Shown here: positions 25,477 through 34,324 of the stretch, piece by piece
How the letters are laid out: each line of letters starts with the position of its first letter
Numbering within the stretch: position 1 is the first letter of the stretch
Assembly (NCBI GenBank): GCA_963823165.1
Contig: CAWGKV010000004.1
Span: 90,832 to 154,831, forward strand
Origin: Roseiarcus sp963823165
GTDB lineage: Bacteria; Pseudomonadota; Alphaproteobacteria; Rhizobiales; Beijerinckiaceae
Direction: 5' to 3'
DNA: 64,000 bases
The notes under the pieces: model-generated
Told to the model about the DNA's origin: nothing
Database searches by the model: none
The model's input: the letters and a program-made list of their open reading frames with translations, nothing else
Made by a program: the position numbers and the translations under genes

Positions 25477-25859
25477 TTGTCGTCATATTTGATATAGGCG
25501 AACCGCTGGTCGCCGACCGGCGTTCCCTCGAGCGCCCCGCCCTCTTTCGCGGGACGCCATGAGACGAAGTCCTCGATTTTGCGCGCCAGCTCGAAGTCCT
25601 TGTCGGTGATCCCCTTTGCGGTATGGGTCTGCAATTTTACTTCGACCCATGCGTAGGACGCTTTGAGATCCGGATGATGCCAGGCCGCTTCCGCGAGGTG
25701 GCCGACCGCGTTGATCACCATCAGCGTCCCTTTCCAGCTCGAGGTGCGAAAAGTCCGTCTGATCCAGCCGTTCTCATAATGCCAATGCGGGAGCTCCTGG
25801 CGGAGCCGCGCCTCGATCTCGTCCGGTTCATAGGTGCGCTCTTTCGAGTCCTGGGCCAT
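25473..25859 (-). CDS. Pterin-4a-carbinolamine dehydratase family protein
   Basis: A 128-residue protein of the PCD/DCoH family. The active-site pattern is present around residues 60-90 (AEAAWHHPDLKASYAWVEVK, then QTHTAKGITDKDFELA). The usual role is dehydration of 4a-hydroxytetrahydrobiopterin, but no phenylalanine hydroxylase is present. Coupling to folP suggests a pterin-biosynthesis role, perhaps in folate or H4MPT supply. The C-terminal 25 residues exceed the minimal domain. Confidence 0.9.
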   Translation of the reverse strand: MAQDSKERTYEPDEIEARLRQELPHWHYENGWIRRTFRTSSWKGTLMVINAVGHLAEAAWHHPDLKASYAWVEVKLQTHTAKGITDKDFELARKIEDFVSWRPAKEGGALEGTPVGDQRFAYIKYDDK

Positions 25860-25969
25860 CTGCGCTCTCCGATCAACAGGCGCGGCGCTGCGACGCCGGC
25901 GACGCCGCGCCGATCAGATGCCATTGATATCACAAAACCCCTTGGCCGCCCGGTCGAGCCACGATCAAA

Positions 25970-27184
25970 TCATTTCACGAGCGGGCACCCTCCTTGATCG
26001 AGGGGGCGGAAGGCCGCCTGCGACGGAATCGTCTCCACGAGATCGTAGACGTCGTATCGGCTCTTCGACTGCTGCGGGGTCTTGACCCTGAACACATACA
26101 TCGGGTGGGTGGCGCGTCCGTCGGGGCGCACGACGACATGGCCGAACAGCGGATCCTCGATCGGCGACTTCTTCATTTCGGCGAGCACCCGGTCGCCTTC
26201 GATCGTCCCCGCCGCCTTGGCGGCGCGCAGATACGCCAACGTCGCCGAATAGGCCGCCGCCTGGTCTTCGGTGGGCATCCTGCCGCCCATGCGTTCGGCG
26301 AAGCGGGCGCTGAAGGCGCGGGTGGAGTTGTCGAGGTCCCAATAAAACGCTTCGGACAGGATCAGGCCCTGGGCGGCCTCGAGCCCCAGCGCGTCGATGT
26401 CGGTGATCTGCAGGAACAGCGCGGCAAGCCGTCCACCGGGCGCAGGGATCTGGAAGTCGGCCGCCTGGCGGATCGCATTGATCGCGTCGGCGCCCGTGTC
26501 GGCCAAGGCAACGACCTTCGCGCCCGACGCCTGGGCCTGCAGGAGATAGGAGCCGAAATCGGTCACGCCGAGCGGATGCGACACCGAGCCGACCACCGAG
26601 CCGCCCGCCCTGGCGATCGCCTCGCTCGCGTCGCGCTGCAACGCCTTGCCCAGCGCGTATTCGAAGCTGATGAAGAACCAGCTCGACCCGCCCATCTTCG
26701 TGATCGTCCGCCCGACGGCCGAACCGAGCGCCCAGGTGTCGAGCGCCCATTGGACGGTCGTCGGCTGACAGAACTTTCCAGTGAGGTCCGAGGTGGCCGT
26801 CGCCGAGGCCAGCATCGCGCGGTTCTTTTCGTGCATCAGCGTGTTGACGGCGAGGCCGACGCCGGAATTGGCGAGATCGACGATGGCGTCGACGCCCTCC
26901 TGCTCGACCCAACGCCGCGCGATTGCGACCCCGATGTCGGGCTTGTTCTGATGATCGGCGGAAACGATTTCGACGCTGATCCCGCCCGCCTCCTTGGCGA
27001 AGTCCTCGGCCGCCAGCTGCGCGCCGACGAGCGATCCCTTGCCGACCTGATCGGCGAACGGACCGGAGAAGTCGCTCAAGACGCCGATCTTGATCTTGTC
27101 GCCAGGAATTTGCGCGACGGCGGTCTCCGCCATTCCGGCCAGGGCGGCGGCGACAGCGAGCGACCGCATGAATTTTCGCGGCAT
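25970..27184 (-). CDS. ABC transporter substrate-binding protein, branched-chain amino acid/amide type
   Basis: A 404-residue periplasmic binding protein (Peripla_BP_6) with a signal peptide (SLAVAAALAGMAETAVAQ), then IKIGVLSDFSGPFADQVGKG and later SGAKVVALADTGADAINAIR. ATG 27184 follows GGGAGGATCGCC. No permease or ATPase gene lies beside it, so it is an orphan or part of a split system. In methylotrophs such proteins bind amides, urea or short-chain compounds; the substrate cannot be told. Confidence 0.88.
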   Translation of the reverse strand: MPRKFMRSLAVAAALAGMAETAVAQIPGDKIKIGVLSDFSGPFADQVGKGSLVGAQLAAEDFAKEAGGISVEIVSADHQNKPDIGVAIARRWVEQEGVDAIVDLANSGVGLAVNTLMHEKNRAMLASATATSDLTGKFCQPTTVQWALDTWALGSAVGRTITKMGGSSWFFISFEYALGKALQRDASEAIARAGGSVVGSVSHPLGVTDFGSYLLQAQASGAKVVALADTGADAINAIRQAADFQIPAPGGRLAALFLQITDIDALGLEAAQGLILSEAFYWDLDNSTRAFSARFAERMGGRMPTEDQAAAYSATLAYLRAAKAAGTIEGDRVLAEMKKSPIEDPLFGHVVVRPDGRATHPMYVFRVKTPQQSKSRYDVYDLVETIPSQAAFRPLDQGGCPLVK

Positions 27185-27342
27185 CGGCGATCCTCCCGAT
27201 TTCGTGCGGTCCCATAGACCGGCCGAACCTCCGAGAGCAAGCCCAGGCGCTGCGGATCGCAAGCAACCTTGCGCCGGCTTGGGGGTTGTCGGATCTGCTC
27301 GAAGGAGGCAGGCTGAAGCTCGTTCCGCCGCTTCCTTCGGGC

Positions 27343-28602
27343 ATGCCGAAAAAGGGCGCCGGGCGAAAGGATGGACTCGTGTTGCTTGATGCAGGCGAAA
27401 AACCCGAAGCCGTCGCGGCTCGCGCTCGGCATTGGCGGCGTCCCCGGCTGGAGCCTCTCCTCGCGCGGGCTCGCGCGCTGCTTGCCGCATTCGCGCTAGC
27501 GGCGTTGCTGACGCCGGCGGCGATCCCGTTTGGCGGCGGCTCGACCGCGGCGCTCGCGGCGTCCGATCAGGTCAAGACCGTCGCCTTGCTCGGCGTCCAG
27601 TTCCTGAACGACCACGCGGATCTCGAGCCGACGACCGACGCAGAGCGCGCTCGCCTCGCGTCCATCGGCCGCCTTTTCAAATCGGAGCTCGAGGAGTCGG
27701 GCCGATACAAGTTCGTCGGCGTTCCCGCCGACGTGGCGGCGAAGATTGCGGCCGGTCCGCAGATCGGCAATTGCGGCGGCTGCGAGTTCGACTACGGCAA
27801 GCAGCTCGGGGCGGAATTCGCCGCGTGGATCGTCGTTCAGAAGGTCTCGGATCTCATCCTCAACGTCAACGTCTATATGGCCGACGTGACGGCCAGGAAA
27901 TTGGCGTTCGTGCACAGCGTCGATCTTCGCGGCAACACAGACGAGTCCTGGGCGCGAGGCATAACCTATTTGGTGAAGAACTACCTGCTCGCGAACGAAA
28001 TAAAAAGACGGTCAGTGCGACTGAGCAAGAGCATGACCTGCCAAAACGGGTTACGATCGACTGGATTCATTGCTCACCATGCGGGGGCCGGACGACGACA
28101 ATCCTCCATTCCCTTCAAAAAGTTTCCAATGTTTCCAAAAATTTTCGCTACGTCTCCAAGTTATTGCAAAAAAGGTCAGTTCCCTTCGCCGAGCGAAGCG
28201 CCGTGGGCTTTAGCGCCGTCCGCGAGCCGGCGGAACGTCCTGGAACGCACGGGGAAGGCCGCCAGTCCCCCGGGGAAGGAACCGCACACCCCGGGGAAGC
28301 CAAAGGAACGCCGGGGGAAGCAAAAGGAACGCCAGGGGAAACCAGATCCGTTCACAATTTTCGCCTTTTCAGTGACTTACACCAGATGTGGAGAGTTCGC
28401 CGGGAACGCGCCAAAAATTCTCAGTGCCGTCCTTGGGGTGTCGGTCCAGATGTATTCACGTTTATGCATCGTGCTCACTTCGACACACAAGCTTCGAGGG
28501 GGCCATCCCAGCGCGAGTTCGGAGCGCGGGCTCGAAGGGAGCGAACAAAGGCGTTCTCTCATTCGACAAGAACACATCATGAACATATCTTGTAGCTCTT
28601 GA
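27343..28602 (+). CDS. DUF2380-domain exported protein with an abnormal C-terminal extension
   Basis: The first about 225 codons are real: a late signal-anchor (ARALLAAFALAALLTPAAIP), then the DUF2380 domain (VKTVALLGVQFLNDH ... CGGCEFDYGKQLGAEFAAWIV ... YMADVTARKLAFVHSVDLRG) to about 28010. From there to the stop at 28602 the composition changes to Ser/Lys/Pro-rich, overlapping the dispersed GGGGAAG repeat (28233-28390), and looks like translated non-coding DNA. The native stop is probably lost by a junction near 28010. The start is uncertain (GTG 27379 and TTG 27286 are alternatives). Confidence 0.65.
   Translation: MPKKGAGRKDGLVLLDAGEKPEAVAARARHWRRPRLEPLLARARALLAAFALAALLTPAAIPFGGGSTAALAASDQVKTVALLGVQFLNDHADLEPTTDAERARLASIGRLFKSELEESGRYKFVGVPADVAAKIAAGPQIGNCGGCEFDYGKQLGAEFAAWIVVQKVSDLILNVNVYMADVTARKLAFVHSVDLRGNTDESWARGITYLVKNYLLANEIKRRSVRLSKSMTCQNGLRSTGFIAHHAGAGRRQSSIPFKKFPMFPKIFATSPSYCKKGQFPSPSEAPWALAPSASRRNVLERTGKAASPPGKEPHTPGKPKERRGKQKERQGKPDPFTIFAFSVTYTRCGEFAGNAPKILSAVLGVSVQMYSRLCIVLTSTHKLRGGHPSASSERGLEGSEQRRSLIRQEHIMNISCSS
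28233..28397. repeat. Dispersed repeat family B (GGGGAAG-rich), copy 1
   Basis: Contains several spaced GGGGAAG units (for example ACCCCGGGGAAGCCAAAGGA) and a tail reaching CAGTGACTTACACCAGATGTG. A closely similar copy lies at 55818-55988 in the same orientation. Confidence 0.8.
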
Positions 28603-28679
28603 CAAGAAGTTCGTCTACTGGTTTTGTTGAGCTTTTTGATTTCGGCTCCTTGGCCGGAAGCAAAACGACACCGAAATAC

Positions 28680-29010
28680 CGTCCTGCGCGTCCGCTCCTC
28701 CAAGACGATCATCCTCATCGCCGCTCTGCGCCTTCGAGGGCTTGCGGCATCGAAGGCGGACGACCGGCCGATAACGCCGCCCCGTTCAAGGACAGGGCGG
28801 AAGAATGTCTCATTCCCAACCTCCCGCCAGGCGATATCGTCGTTATGGACAATTTGCCACCCACAAGGAAACGCGGGTCGAACACCTCATCAGTTCCGCC
28901 GGGGCCGAATTGCAATATCCGCCGCCCTACAGCCCGAACCACCTCGATGGTCGCTCACGGCTGAAGTTCCGCGAAAGAGCGTTCGCTGAGGTCGGCATGA
29001 CGACAGCCGG
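28680..29010 (+). pseudogene. IS630-family transposase remnant
   Basis: Fragments of the C-terminal half of an IS630 transposase in different frames: ALRLRGLAASKADDRPI near 28720-28770, PNLPPGDIVVMDNL near 28815-28860 (the second catalytic Asp) and HLISSAGAELQYPPPYSPN near 28890-28945. No intact frame and no clear ends. It abuts the second xoxF copy and may have mediated that rearrangement. Confidence 0.8.
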
Positions 29011-29022
29011 CGCTTTCGCTGG

Positions 29023-30766
29023 TCACTCCGCTGGCAACGCGAAGACGGTGAGCGTCCCGCCGAGCGAAGTATAGTTCGAGAGCGCGGCATAGCCGCCGAC
29101 CGCGCCGAGACCGGCGTGCGGATCGGTCAGGCCGGCCGCGAGGCCGATGCCGGCCCAGCCGCCGACGCCGGACAGAACCGCGACATACTGCTTGCCGCCG
29201 TGCTCATAGGTCATGACGTTGCCGATGATGCCCGACGGGGTCTTGAACTTGTACAGCTCCTTGCCCGTCTTGGCGTCGACCGCCTTCAGATAGCCTTCGA
29301 GCGTGCCGTAGAAGACGACGCCGCCGGCGGTCGCCAGCGCGCCGGACCAGACCGAGAACTGCTCCGGATCCGACCAGACGATCTTGCCCGTCGTTGCCGT
29401 CCCAGGCAATGAAGTTGCCCATGTTGCTGTCGCCCGGCGGCGGATACATCGACAGCGTCGCGCCGACATAGGGCTGGCCCGCGGTGTAGCTGACCCTGAA
29501 CGGCTCGTAGTCCATGCAGACATGGTTGGTCGGCACGTAGAACAGCTCGGTCTCCGGCGAATAGGCCGACGGCTGCTCGTCCTTGGTGCCGAGCGCCGCC
29601 GGGCAGATGCCCTTGGTGTTGACGTCCTCGCCGTTGGCCTCGGTCGAATATTCGCTTGACGACCGGATCGGCCGTCCGTAGTTCGGCGATGACTTGTCCA
29701 TGTCGATGCCGGTCGCCCAGTTCACCGCCGGATCGTACTTCTGCGGCCACCAGCAGTTCGCCGTTGTCGCGGTCGAGCGTGTAGCCGAAGCCGTTGCGGT
29801 CGAAATGGGTCAAGCAGCTTACGGTCCTTGCCGTCGATCTTCTGGTCGACCAGGATCATCTCGTTGACGCCGTCATAGTCCCACTCGTCATGCGGCGTCA
29901 TCTGATAGACCCACTTGGCCATGCCGGTGTCGGGGTCGCGCGCGAAGATGGTCATCGACCACTTGTTGTCGCCGGGCCGCTGCTTCGGGTTCCAGGTCGA
30001 GGGATTGCCCGAGCCGTAATAGATCAGGTTCAGTTCGGGATCGTAGGAATACCAGCCCCAGGTGTCGCCGCCGCCGATCTTCCATTGATCGCCCTGCCAG
30101 GTCTTGAGGCTGGAATCCGCGCCGATCGGCTTGCCGAGCGCTGGTCGTCTTCTCCGGATCGACGAGAATGTCGGTGTCCGGACCTTCGGAATAGGCCCGC
30201 CAGACCAGCTTGCCGGTCTTGAGGTCATAGGCGCTGATCCAGCCGCGCACGCCGAATTCGCCGCCGGAGATGCCGACGAAGACCTTGTCCTTGAACGACC
30301 ATCGGCGCGTCGGTGCCGGTCTCGCCCTTCGACGGATCGCCGTCCTTCACCGACCAGACGACCTTGCCGGTCTTCGCGTCGAGCGCGACGAGCGTCGTGT
30401 CGGCCTGATGCAGGAAGATCTTGCCGTCGGCATAGGCGAGGCCGCGATTGACCGTGTCGCAGCACATCACCGGAATGACGTTCGGATCCTGCTTCGGCTC
30501 GTATTTCCAAGGATCTTGCCGTCGTTGTTGAGGTCGAGCGCGAAGACGGTGTTGGGGAACGGCGCATGAACGTACATCACGTCGCCGATGACAAGCGGCG
30601 CGCCTTCGTGACCGCGCAGAACGCCGGTGGAGAACGTCCAGGCCGGCGCGAGCTTGTGAACATTAGCCGCATTTATCTGGGCAAGTTCGGAATACCGGGT
30701 ATTCGCGTAGTCGCCAGTTGGCATCGTCCAGTTTGATCCTGCGACCTTCGAGAAGCTGGCCTCGTC
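29023..30766 (-). pseudogene. xoxF: Second xoxF (lanthanide methanol dehydrogenase) broken by frameshifts
   Basis: The protein can be followed end to end over six frames: MPTGDYANTRYSELAQIN ... WDYDGVNE ... GGTLTVFALPAE. It is a close paralogue of the intact XoxF at 8907-10712 but not a recent copy (TGDYANTRYSELAQINAANV against AGNFANTRYSELKQINTENV). Single-base changes of frame fall near 30510, 30297, 30142, 29815, 29744 and 29389; five look like insertions and one a deletion. There are otherwise almost no disabling changes and metal/catalytic residues are kept. The signal peptide is gone: upstream codons belong to other sequence. Either a very young pseudogene or a consensus-quality problem. 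Confidence 0.9.
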
Positions 30767-31114
30767 GCGTCCCGTCTGAATGGTCGTGTTGTTGCCACCC
30801 GTCGCCAACATTTCACGAAGTTCTCTTACCTGGTTGGCACGGTCAGCCATTTCGGGTGAGCGCGAAGCCAGCGCAAGGTAAAGATTCTCTAGATTGCTTG
30901 GATTCTGATCGTCGTAAGGGTCCGCTCTCGCAGCATCAATCAGCTGGTCGATCACATCCTGCGGAACACTTTGGTCTGGTATTGTTTCGCAGCAGGCTAT
31001 CAGGTCAGCCAGCGCCTTCAAGTCGCGGGCGCTGGAACTGTAGGGTATTATTTCAACCACCTCTTGAAATAATTGGTGGACATCCGGCGTACGCCTTGAG
31101 AACAGCGGATACAA
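30767..31114 (-). CDS. Unrecognised 5' segment fused in frame to the xoxF2 remnant
   Basis: About 116 codons from ATG 31114 (MYPLFSRRTPDVHQLFQEVV) that read directly into the mature part of the second XoxF. The segment is helical and acidic (VPQDVIDQLIDAARADPYDD), has no signal peptide and has lower GC than xoxF. It seems to belong to the small-gene island upstream and to have been joined to xoxF by rearrangement. No family recognised. Confidence 0.4.
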
Positions 31115-31151
31115 GCAACTTGGTAAGACTTTTGCTTGGATTTTGCGAGCG

Positions 31152-31367
31152 CTAACGTTGGAGAAGCAGTATCGCCTTGAGTTTTCTCAGAGAATAGATC
31201 AAGCTTCCTGATCGCGATTTCTGCAAGATGGGGATCAGCTCTTCTGGCGTTGTCCCAATTGGACTGAAGCGAAGGTAGCCTATTGCGCCGTCCACGAACT
31301 CTAGCTCGGGAAGATATTTGTGAATGGGCCGTTCCCCTGCAAAAACGCTACTATCCACCCAGCCCAT
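31152..31367 (-). CDS. Small hypothetical protein
   Basis: A 71-codon frame (MGWVDSSVFAGERPIHKYLP ...) between the exported protein gene and the xoxF2 fusion. There is no clear ribosome-binding site and no recognisable domain. It may be a fragment of a larger gene damaged in the same rearrangement. Confidence 0.3.
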   Translation of the reverse strand: MGWVDSSVFAGERPIHKYLPELEFVDGAIGYLRFSPIGTTPEELIPILQKSRSGSLIYSLRKLKAILLLQR

Positions 31368-31397
31368 AGGTTGGCCCTCAGTTGTTCGTAAATGGAT

Positions 31398-32081
31398 CTA
31401 TTGTTCCTTGTAATTGTCGGGGATAACCGAGACCTGCGGAAGCCTCTCAGCATACAAAGGCCTCGACGTTGACTCGGGGTCAGGTTGTTCATGGGCTAAC
31501 AGAGTTTTATTGAGTTCTGACAGCCGCTCGATAACAGGAAGCGATACTTCTCTTAATGGAAAAGCAGCACGTGTTACCGGCAGTGTGGCAGTAAACTGGT
31601 AGTCCCTGGTGTCGCGTCGCCAACTTAGTGATAGTACTCTCTTCGGGCTTGCCCGCCGAACTTCTATAAAACTTTGAACGAATATTGCGTCATCATCGCT
31701 AAAAAGATTGCCCCACAGAAATATTATGCTGTGTCCCGGCTCTAACTGGTGAAATAGGCGATCAGCAACGAGTTCAGGCGCGCAAGGGCCGTTAAAGAGC
31801 GAAGTCGGCTCCTGAGGTCGGCGAAGCTCAATCAGCGCGGCGTCACGATACTGAATCACCGACAATAGAGCGTCGAATTCAATAAACGCGAGAAGCTTTT
31901 CTTCTGCTTCTTGCACAGAGGAATTCGCACTACTAGCGCCATATTCCATTATGACGACGTTAACATCAGCGCTCTTTACAATCTGAGCGTCTCTGCAGTC
32001 TCCTCTGAGAGTTGCATACGCAGGCGTCATCAAACCAGCAAGAATCGCCGCGAAATAAACTCTTATTAATACCTTCCACAT
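31398..32081 (-). CDS. Exported protein of the small-gene island, unknown function
   Basis: A 227-residue protein with a signal peptide (LIRVYFAAILAGLMTPAYA) followed by an alpha/beta body (DVNVVIMEYGASSAN ... SVIQYRDAALIELRRP). The segment PELVADRLFHQLEPGHSIIF followed by LWGNLFSDDD resembles PALVEELNERHVLYDVWGNL in the gene at 32446-32919, so the two could be distant paralogues. Codon use and lower GC differ from the C1 genes, which suggests acquisition. No family recognised. Confidence 0.6.
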   Translation of the reverse strand: MWKVLIRVYFAAILAGLMTPAYATLRGDCRDAQIVKSADVNVVIMEYGASSANSSVQEAEEKLLAFIEFDALLSVIQYRDAALIELRRPQEPTSLFNGPCAPELVADRLFHQLEPGHSIIFLWGNLFSDDDAIFVQSFIEVRRASPKRVLSLSWRRDTRDYQFTATLPVTRAAFPLREVSLPVIERLSELNKTLLAHEQPDPESTSRPLYAERLPQVSVIPDNYKEQ

Positions 32082-32095
32082 AATCGGTTATTTCC

Positions 32096-32416
32096 TCACT
32101 TGTTCGGGCAAACTCGCGTGTCAGCCGTCTGCATTGGCTTCGGCCTCAATGTATTCTTAAATTCCGCCGGAGCGTTGTCAAAATTGTCTTTGGCAAGATG
32201 CTCGATCGCAGCGACCAGGGTTGGGACGTCAAGGTCTAGGTCGCGCCAGATTCGATCTTGGCTTTTCTGCCCAGCCAAAAGGCTCACCGCTCGGCAGAAG
32301 GCAGCCTGCGCAGGTCCGTAGTGGCCATTGCGACGCTCGACAATACCGACGGCAACGGCCGTCAAAATCTCGAAGTGGTGACCCTGCGAGAAAATGCCCT
32401 CAAACAAATCCTTCAT
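32096..32416 (-). CDS. Hypothetical protein of the small-gene island
   Basis: A 106-residue soluble protein (MKDLFEGIFSQGHHFEILTA ... AQAAFCRAVSLLAGQKSQDR). No signal peptide, two cysteines. It lies between two exported protein genes on the same strand with gaps of 14 and 29 bases, consistent with one operon. There is no good ribosome-binding site at this ATG and the open frame extends upstream, so the start is uncertain. No family recognised. Confidence 0.5.
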   Translation of the reverse strand: MKDLFEGIFSQGHHFEILTAVAVGIVERRNGHYGPAQAAFCRAVSLLAGQKSQDRIWRDLDLDVPTLVAAIEHLAKDNFDNAPAEFKNTLRPKPMQTADTRVCPNK

Positions 32417-32445
32417 CGATTGGCCGGCGGCGTGATAATCACGAT

Positions 32446-32919
32446 TTAACTTTGCAGTGGCTGGCCACGGAGGACTCGATCCGTGTTAGGAATCATAAAG
32501 TATGCTAACGGACCCTCGGCAGCGGTCTTATTGTTTATCTTATGTGTAAGAAGGTTCCCCCAGACGTCATATAACACATGTCTTTCATTCAATTCCTCAA
32601 CTAGGGCGGGCTGAAAATCGCTTCCGTCAATATTTGGCGAGGAGTGGTTGCAAGAGACAACCCACAAATGAGGAAGCTTTTTTGTGTTAGATAGATCAAT
32701 TGTGACCTGTAAAGCTGCTCCATAGACAAAATTTGACACCATTGTTTGCTCAGCATCGCTCAACCCAGCAGCAACAAGGCGAGAGATCACCAGCTTCTCA
32801 TTTGACGTCGCATCGATCCCATCACAACTTTGCATAGCCAAAGCCATTTCAGGCGTTATCGCCGTAATCAAATTCAAAATGACGGCAAGAAGGAGCTGGG
32901 CGGAGAACTGGAGACGCAT
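32446..32919 (-). CDS. Exported protein of the small-gene island, possible paralogue of 31398-32081
   Basis: A 157-residue protein with a signal peptide (FSAQLLLAVILNLITAITPE) and the segment NERHVLYDVWGNLLTHKINN discussed with the gene at 31398-32081. The body has a mixed alpha/beta look and two cysteines (QSCDGID, VVSCNHSS). ATG 32919 lies four bases after the stop of the preceding 75-codon gene, supporting translational coupling. No family recognised. Confidence 0.6.
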   Translation of the reverse strand: MRLQFSAQLLLAVILNLITAITPEMALAMQSCDGIDATSNEKLVISRLVAAGLSDAEQTMVSNFVYGAALQVTIDLSNTKKLPHLWVVSCNHSSPNIDGSDFQPALVEELNERHVLYDVWGNLLTHKINNKTAAEGPLAYFMIPNTDRVLRGQPLQS

Positions 32920-32923
32920 GCTC

Positions 32924-33151
32924 TCAGACTCCCATTCGCTTGAGCGCATAATCGACGGCTTCGCGCAACCATCCGCGCGAAGTAGCTCCGCCTGCGCCAA
33001 TTTGCTTAAGCGAACGATCCCCCGGCTCGCGCAGCTCTTCGAGGTCCTCCGGAGTGGGATCGAGCCGAAAGCGGCTCGCGTACGTTGCCTTTTCTCCTAA
33101 CTGCTCCATTACTTTGCGCAAAGTATTCGTGCTGTCGGGGCATTTCGCCAT
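32924..33151 (-). CDS. Small soluble protein of the island
   Basis: 75 residues, charged, no membrane segment (TLRKVMEQLGEKATYASRFR ... WLREAVDYALKRMGV). It is coupled to the exported protein gene downstream (four-base gap). No family recognised; it could be a small regulator or accessory protein. Confidence 0.5.
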   Translation of the reverse strand: MAKCPDSTNTLRKVMEQLGEKATYASRFRLDPTPEDLEELREPGDRSLKQIGAGGATSRGWLREAVDYALKRMGV

Positions 33152-33213
33152 ACCGATGTGTTTTGCGGCGAGTCTTTGAGTGCCTACACGAAAACGGCCG
33201 CTATCGTCACTGA

Positions 33214-33844
33214 TTACGGCAAGTAGATCCTCGCAGAGATCGTCCAGATGTGTGAGACGAGCACAAGCATGGCATTGTCAACAGCAACAGCTTCTTCTGG
33301 ATTACCGAAGTTATGCTCGTTGAGTAAAACCACGATCGATGGCGTTCCCATTGAAGCCAGAACAAGCGCCGCGGCCTCGGCGGCCTCCTGAGTTACGCCC
33401 GCTTTGGCCCGCATAGTTGTCAGGGCTTCCTGCATCGACTTACTCTCAGTAACCTCAAGTTCGCGCCGCTTCAAAGCCGCGTCGACCGAGTCCTTGAGGC
33501 CCCAGGTCAGTATAGCGATGACGATGGGGATCGCGACCTTACCAAGTACGTCAAAGAACGCCGATACGAACTGTCCCACGCTCTGCCAAAACGCGGGTGT
33601 CGAGGCGACCGGCGCTTGCAAAGTGGCCAGTACACCTGGAGTTTGCTTCAGTACGCTCGTCAACCGAGGCTAACCCACTCTCAATGGGGAAGCGGCCGGT
33701 TACGGTCATTGCGGCCTGTGTCTCGACCGCCGCAATCTTGCTAAGGGGCGTGGTGCGGTCGGAAATGGGGCCGACCCGCCGCAACGTGAGACCCGAAACT
33801 TTACTTCCATGAGCCGCCAATATGTCGTCAACGGTTAGCGACAT
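33214..33844 (-). pseudogene. Membrane-anchored protein of the island, apparently frameshifted
   Basis: Two overlapping frames look like one gene. From ATG 33844 about 60 codons (MSLTVDDILAAHGSKVSGLT ... IESGLASV) then, one base out of frame near 33660, TSVLKQTPGVLATLQAPV with a transmembrane helix (GKVAIPIVIAILTWGL) and a helical cytoplasmic tail to the stop at 33214. If intact it would be about 208 residues. The second frame alone could start at TTG 33663 (149 codons). The offset equals one extra base. No family recognised. Confidence 0.45.
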
Positions 33845-34324
33845 GGCACTCTTGGCCCTCGCCTATGCACAGGCGCCGCCAATCTGCGAGTTCGCTCGCG
33901 CTGATTAAGCGCCTTCTCCCGCCATTACTATGTTTACATGTTCGCAGTTCTAGGCAATGCCGCTTCGACGACGCCGGTAGCGACTGCGACAACCGTAGCG
34001 CCCGCGATGTCGTGCTCGGACCAGAGGTACGCAGCGAAATCATGTGCGGCCTGGAGGCGCAGGAAATGTTCGCCAGGACCGCCATTCGGCCCAGAGACGG
34101 GGAATATCTGAAAATCTCCTGCGTCCGCCGACGCACCATCGCAGAGGAATAGCAGCGCGATCCGCTCATGCTGAGGCTGAGGTCTTCAGTTTGATGCGTC
34201 GCCGGCGGCGAAGTGGGCGGCGCAGCCTGTCGCCCACTTGCCCCCGAGGGGCGATCAGAAAAGGGAGCTTACCAAGCACACTGTAGCGCGTTACGATCCC
34301 GTCCATCCGATAGGAGAGGACGCC
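33845..34324. other. Intergenic region upstream of hmgA
   Basis: About 480 bases. A 95-codon plus-strand frame (33865-34152) has no ribosome-binding site or domain and I do not call it. The stretch marks the right edge of the lower-GC island and should hold the hmgA promoter, with its ribosome-binding site GGAGAGG just before 34325. Confidence 0.4.

Noticed and set aside
28233..28397. GGGGAAG repeat as a CRISPR array
   Set aside because: Units are short, uneven and lack spacers of constant length; a second copy of the whole block exists at 55818, so it is a dispersed repeat.
33865..34152. 95-codon plus-strand frame upstream of hmgA
   Set aside because: No ribosome-binding site, no domain, and composition typical of GC-rich non-coding frames.
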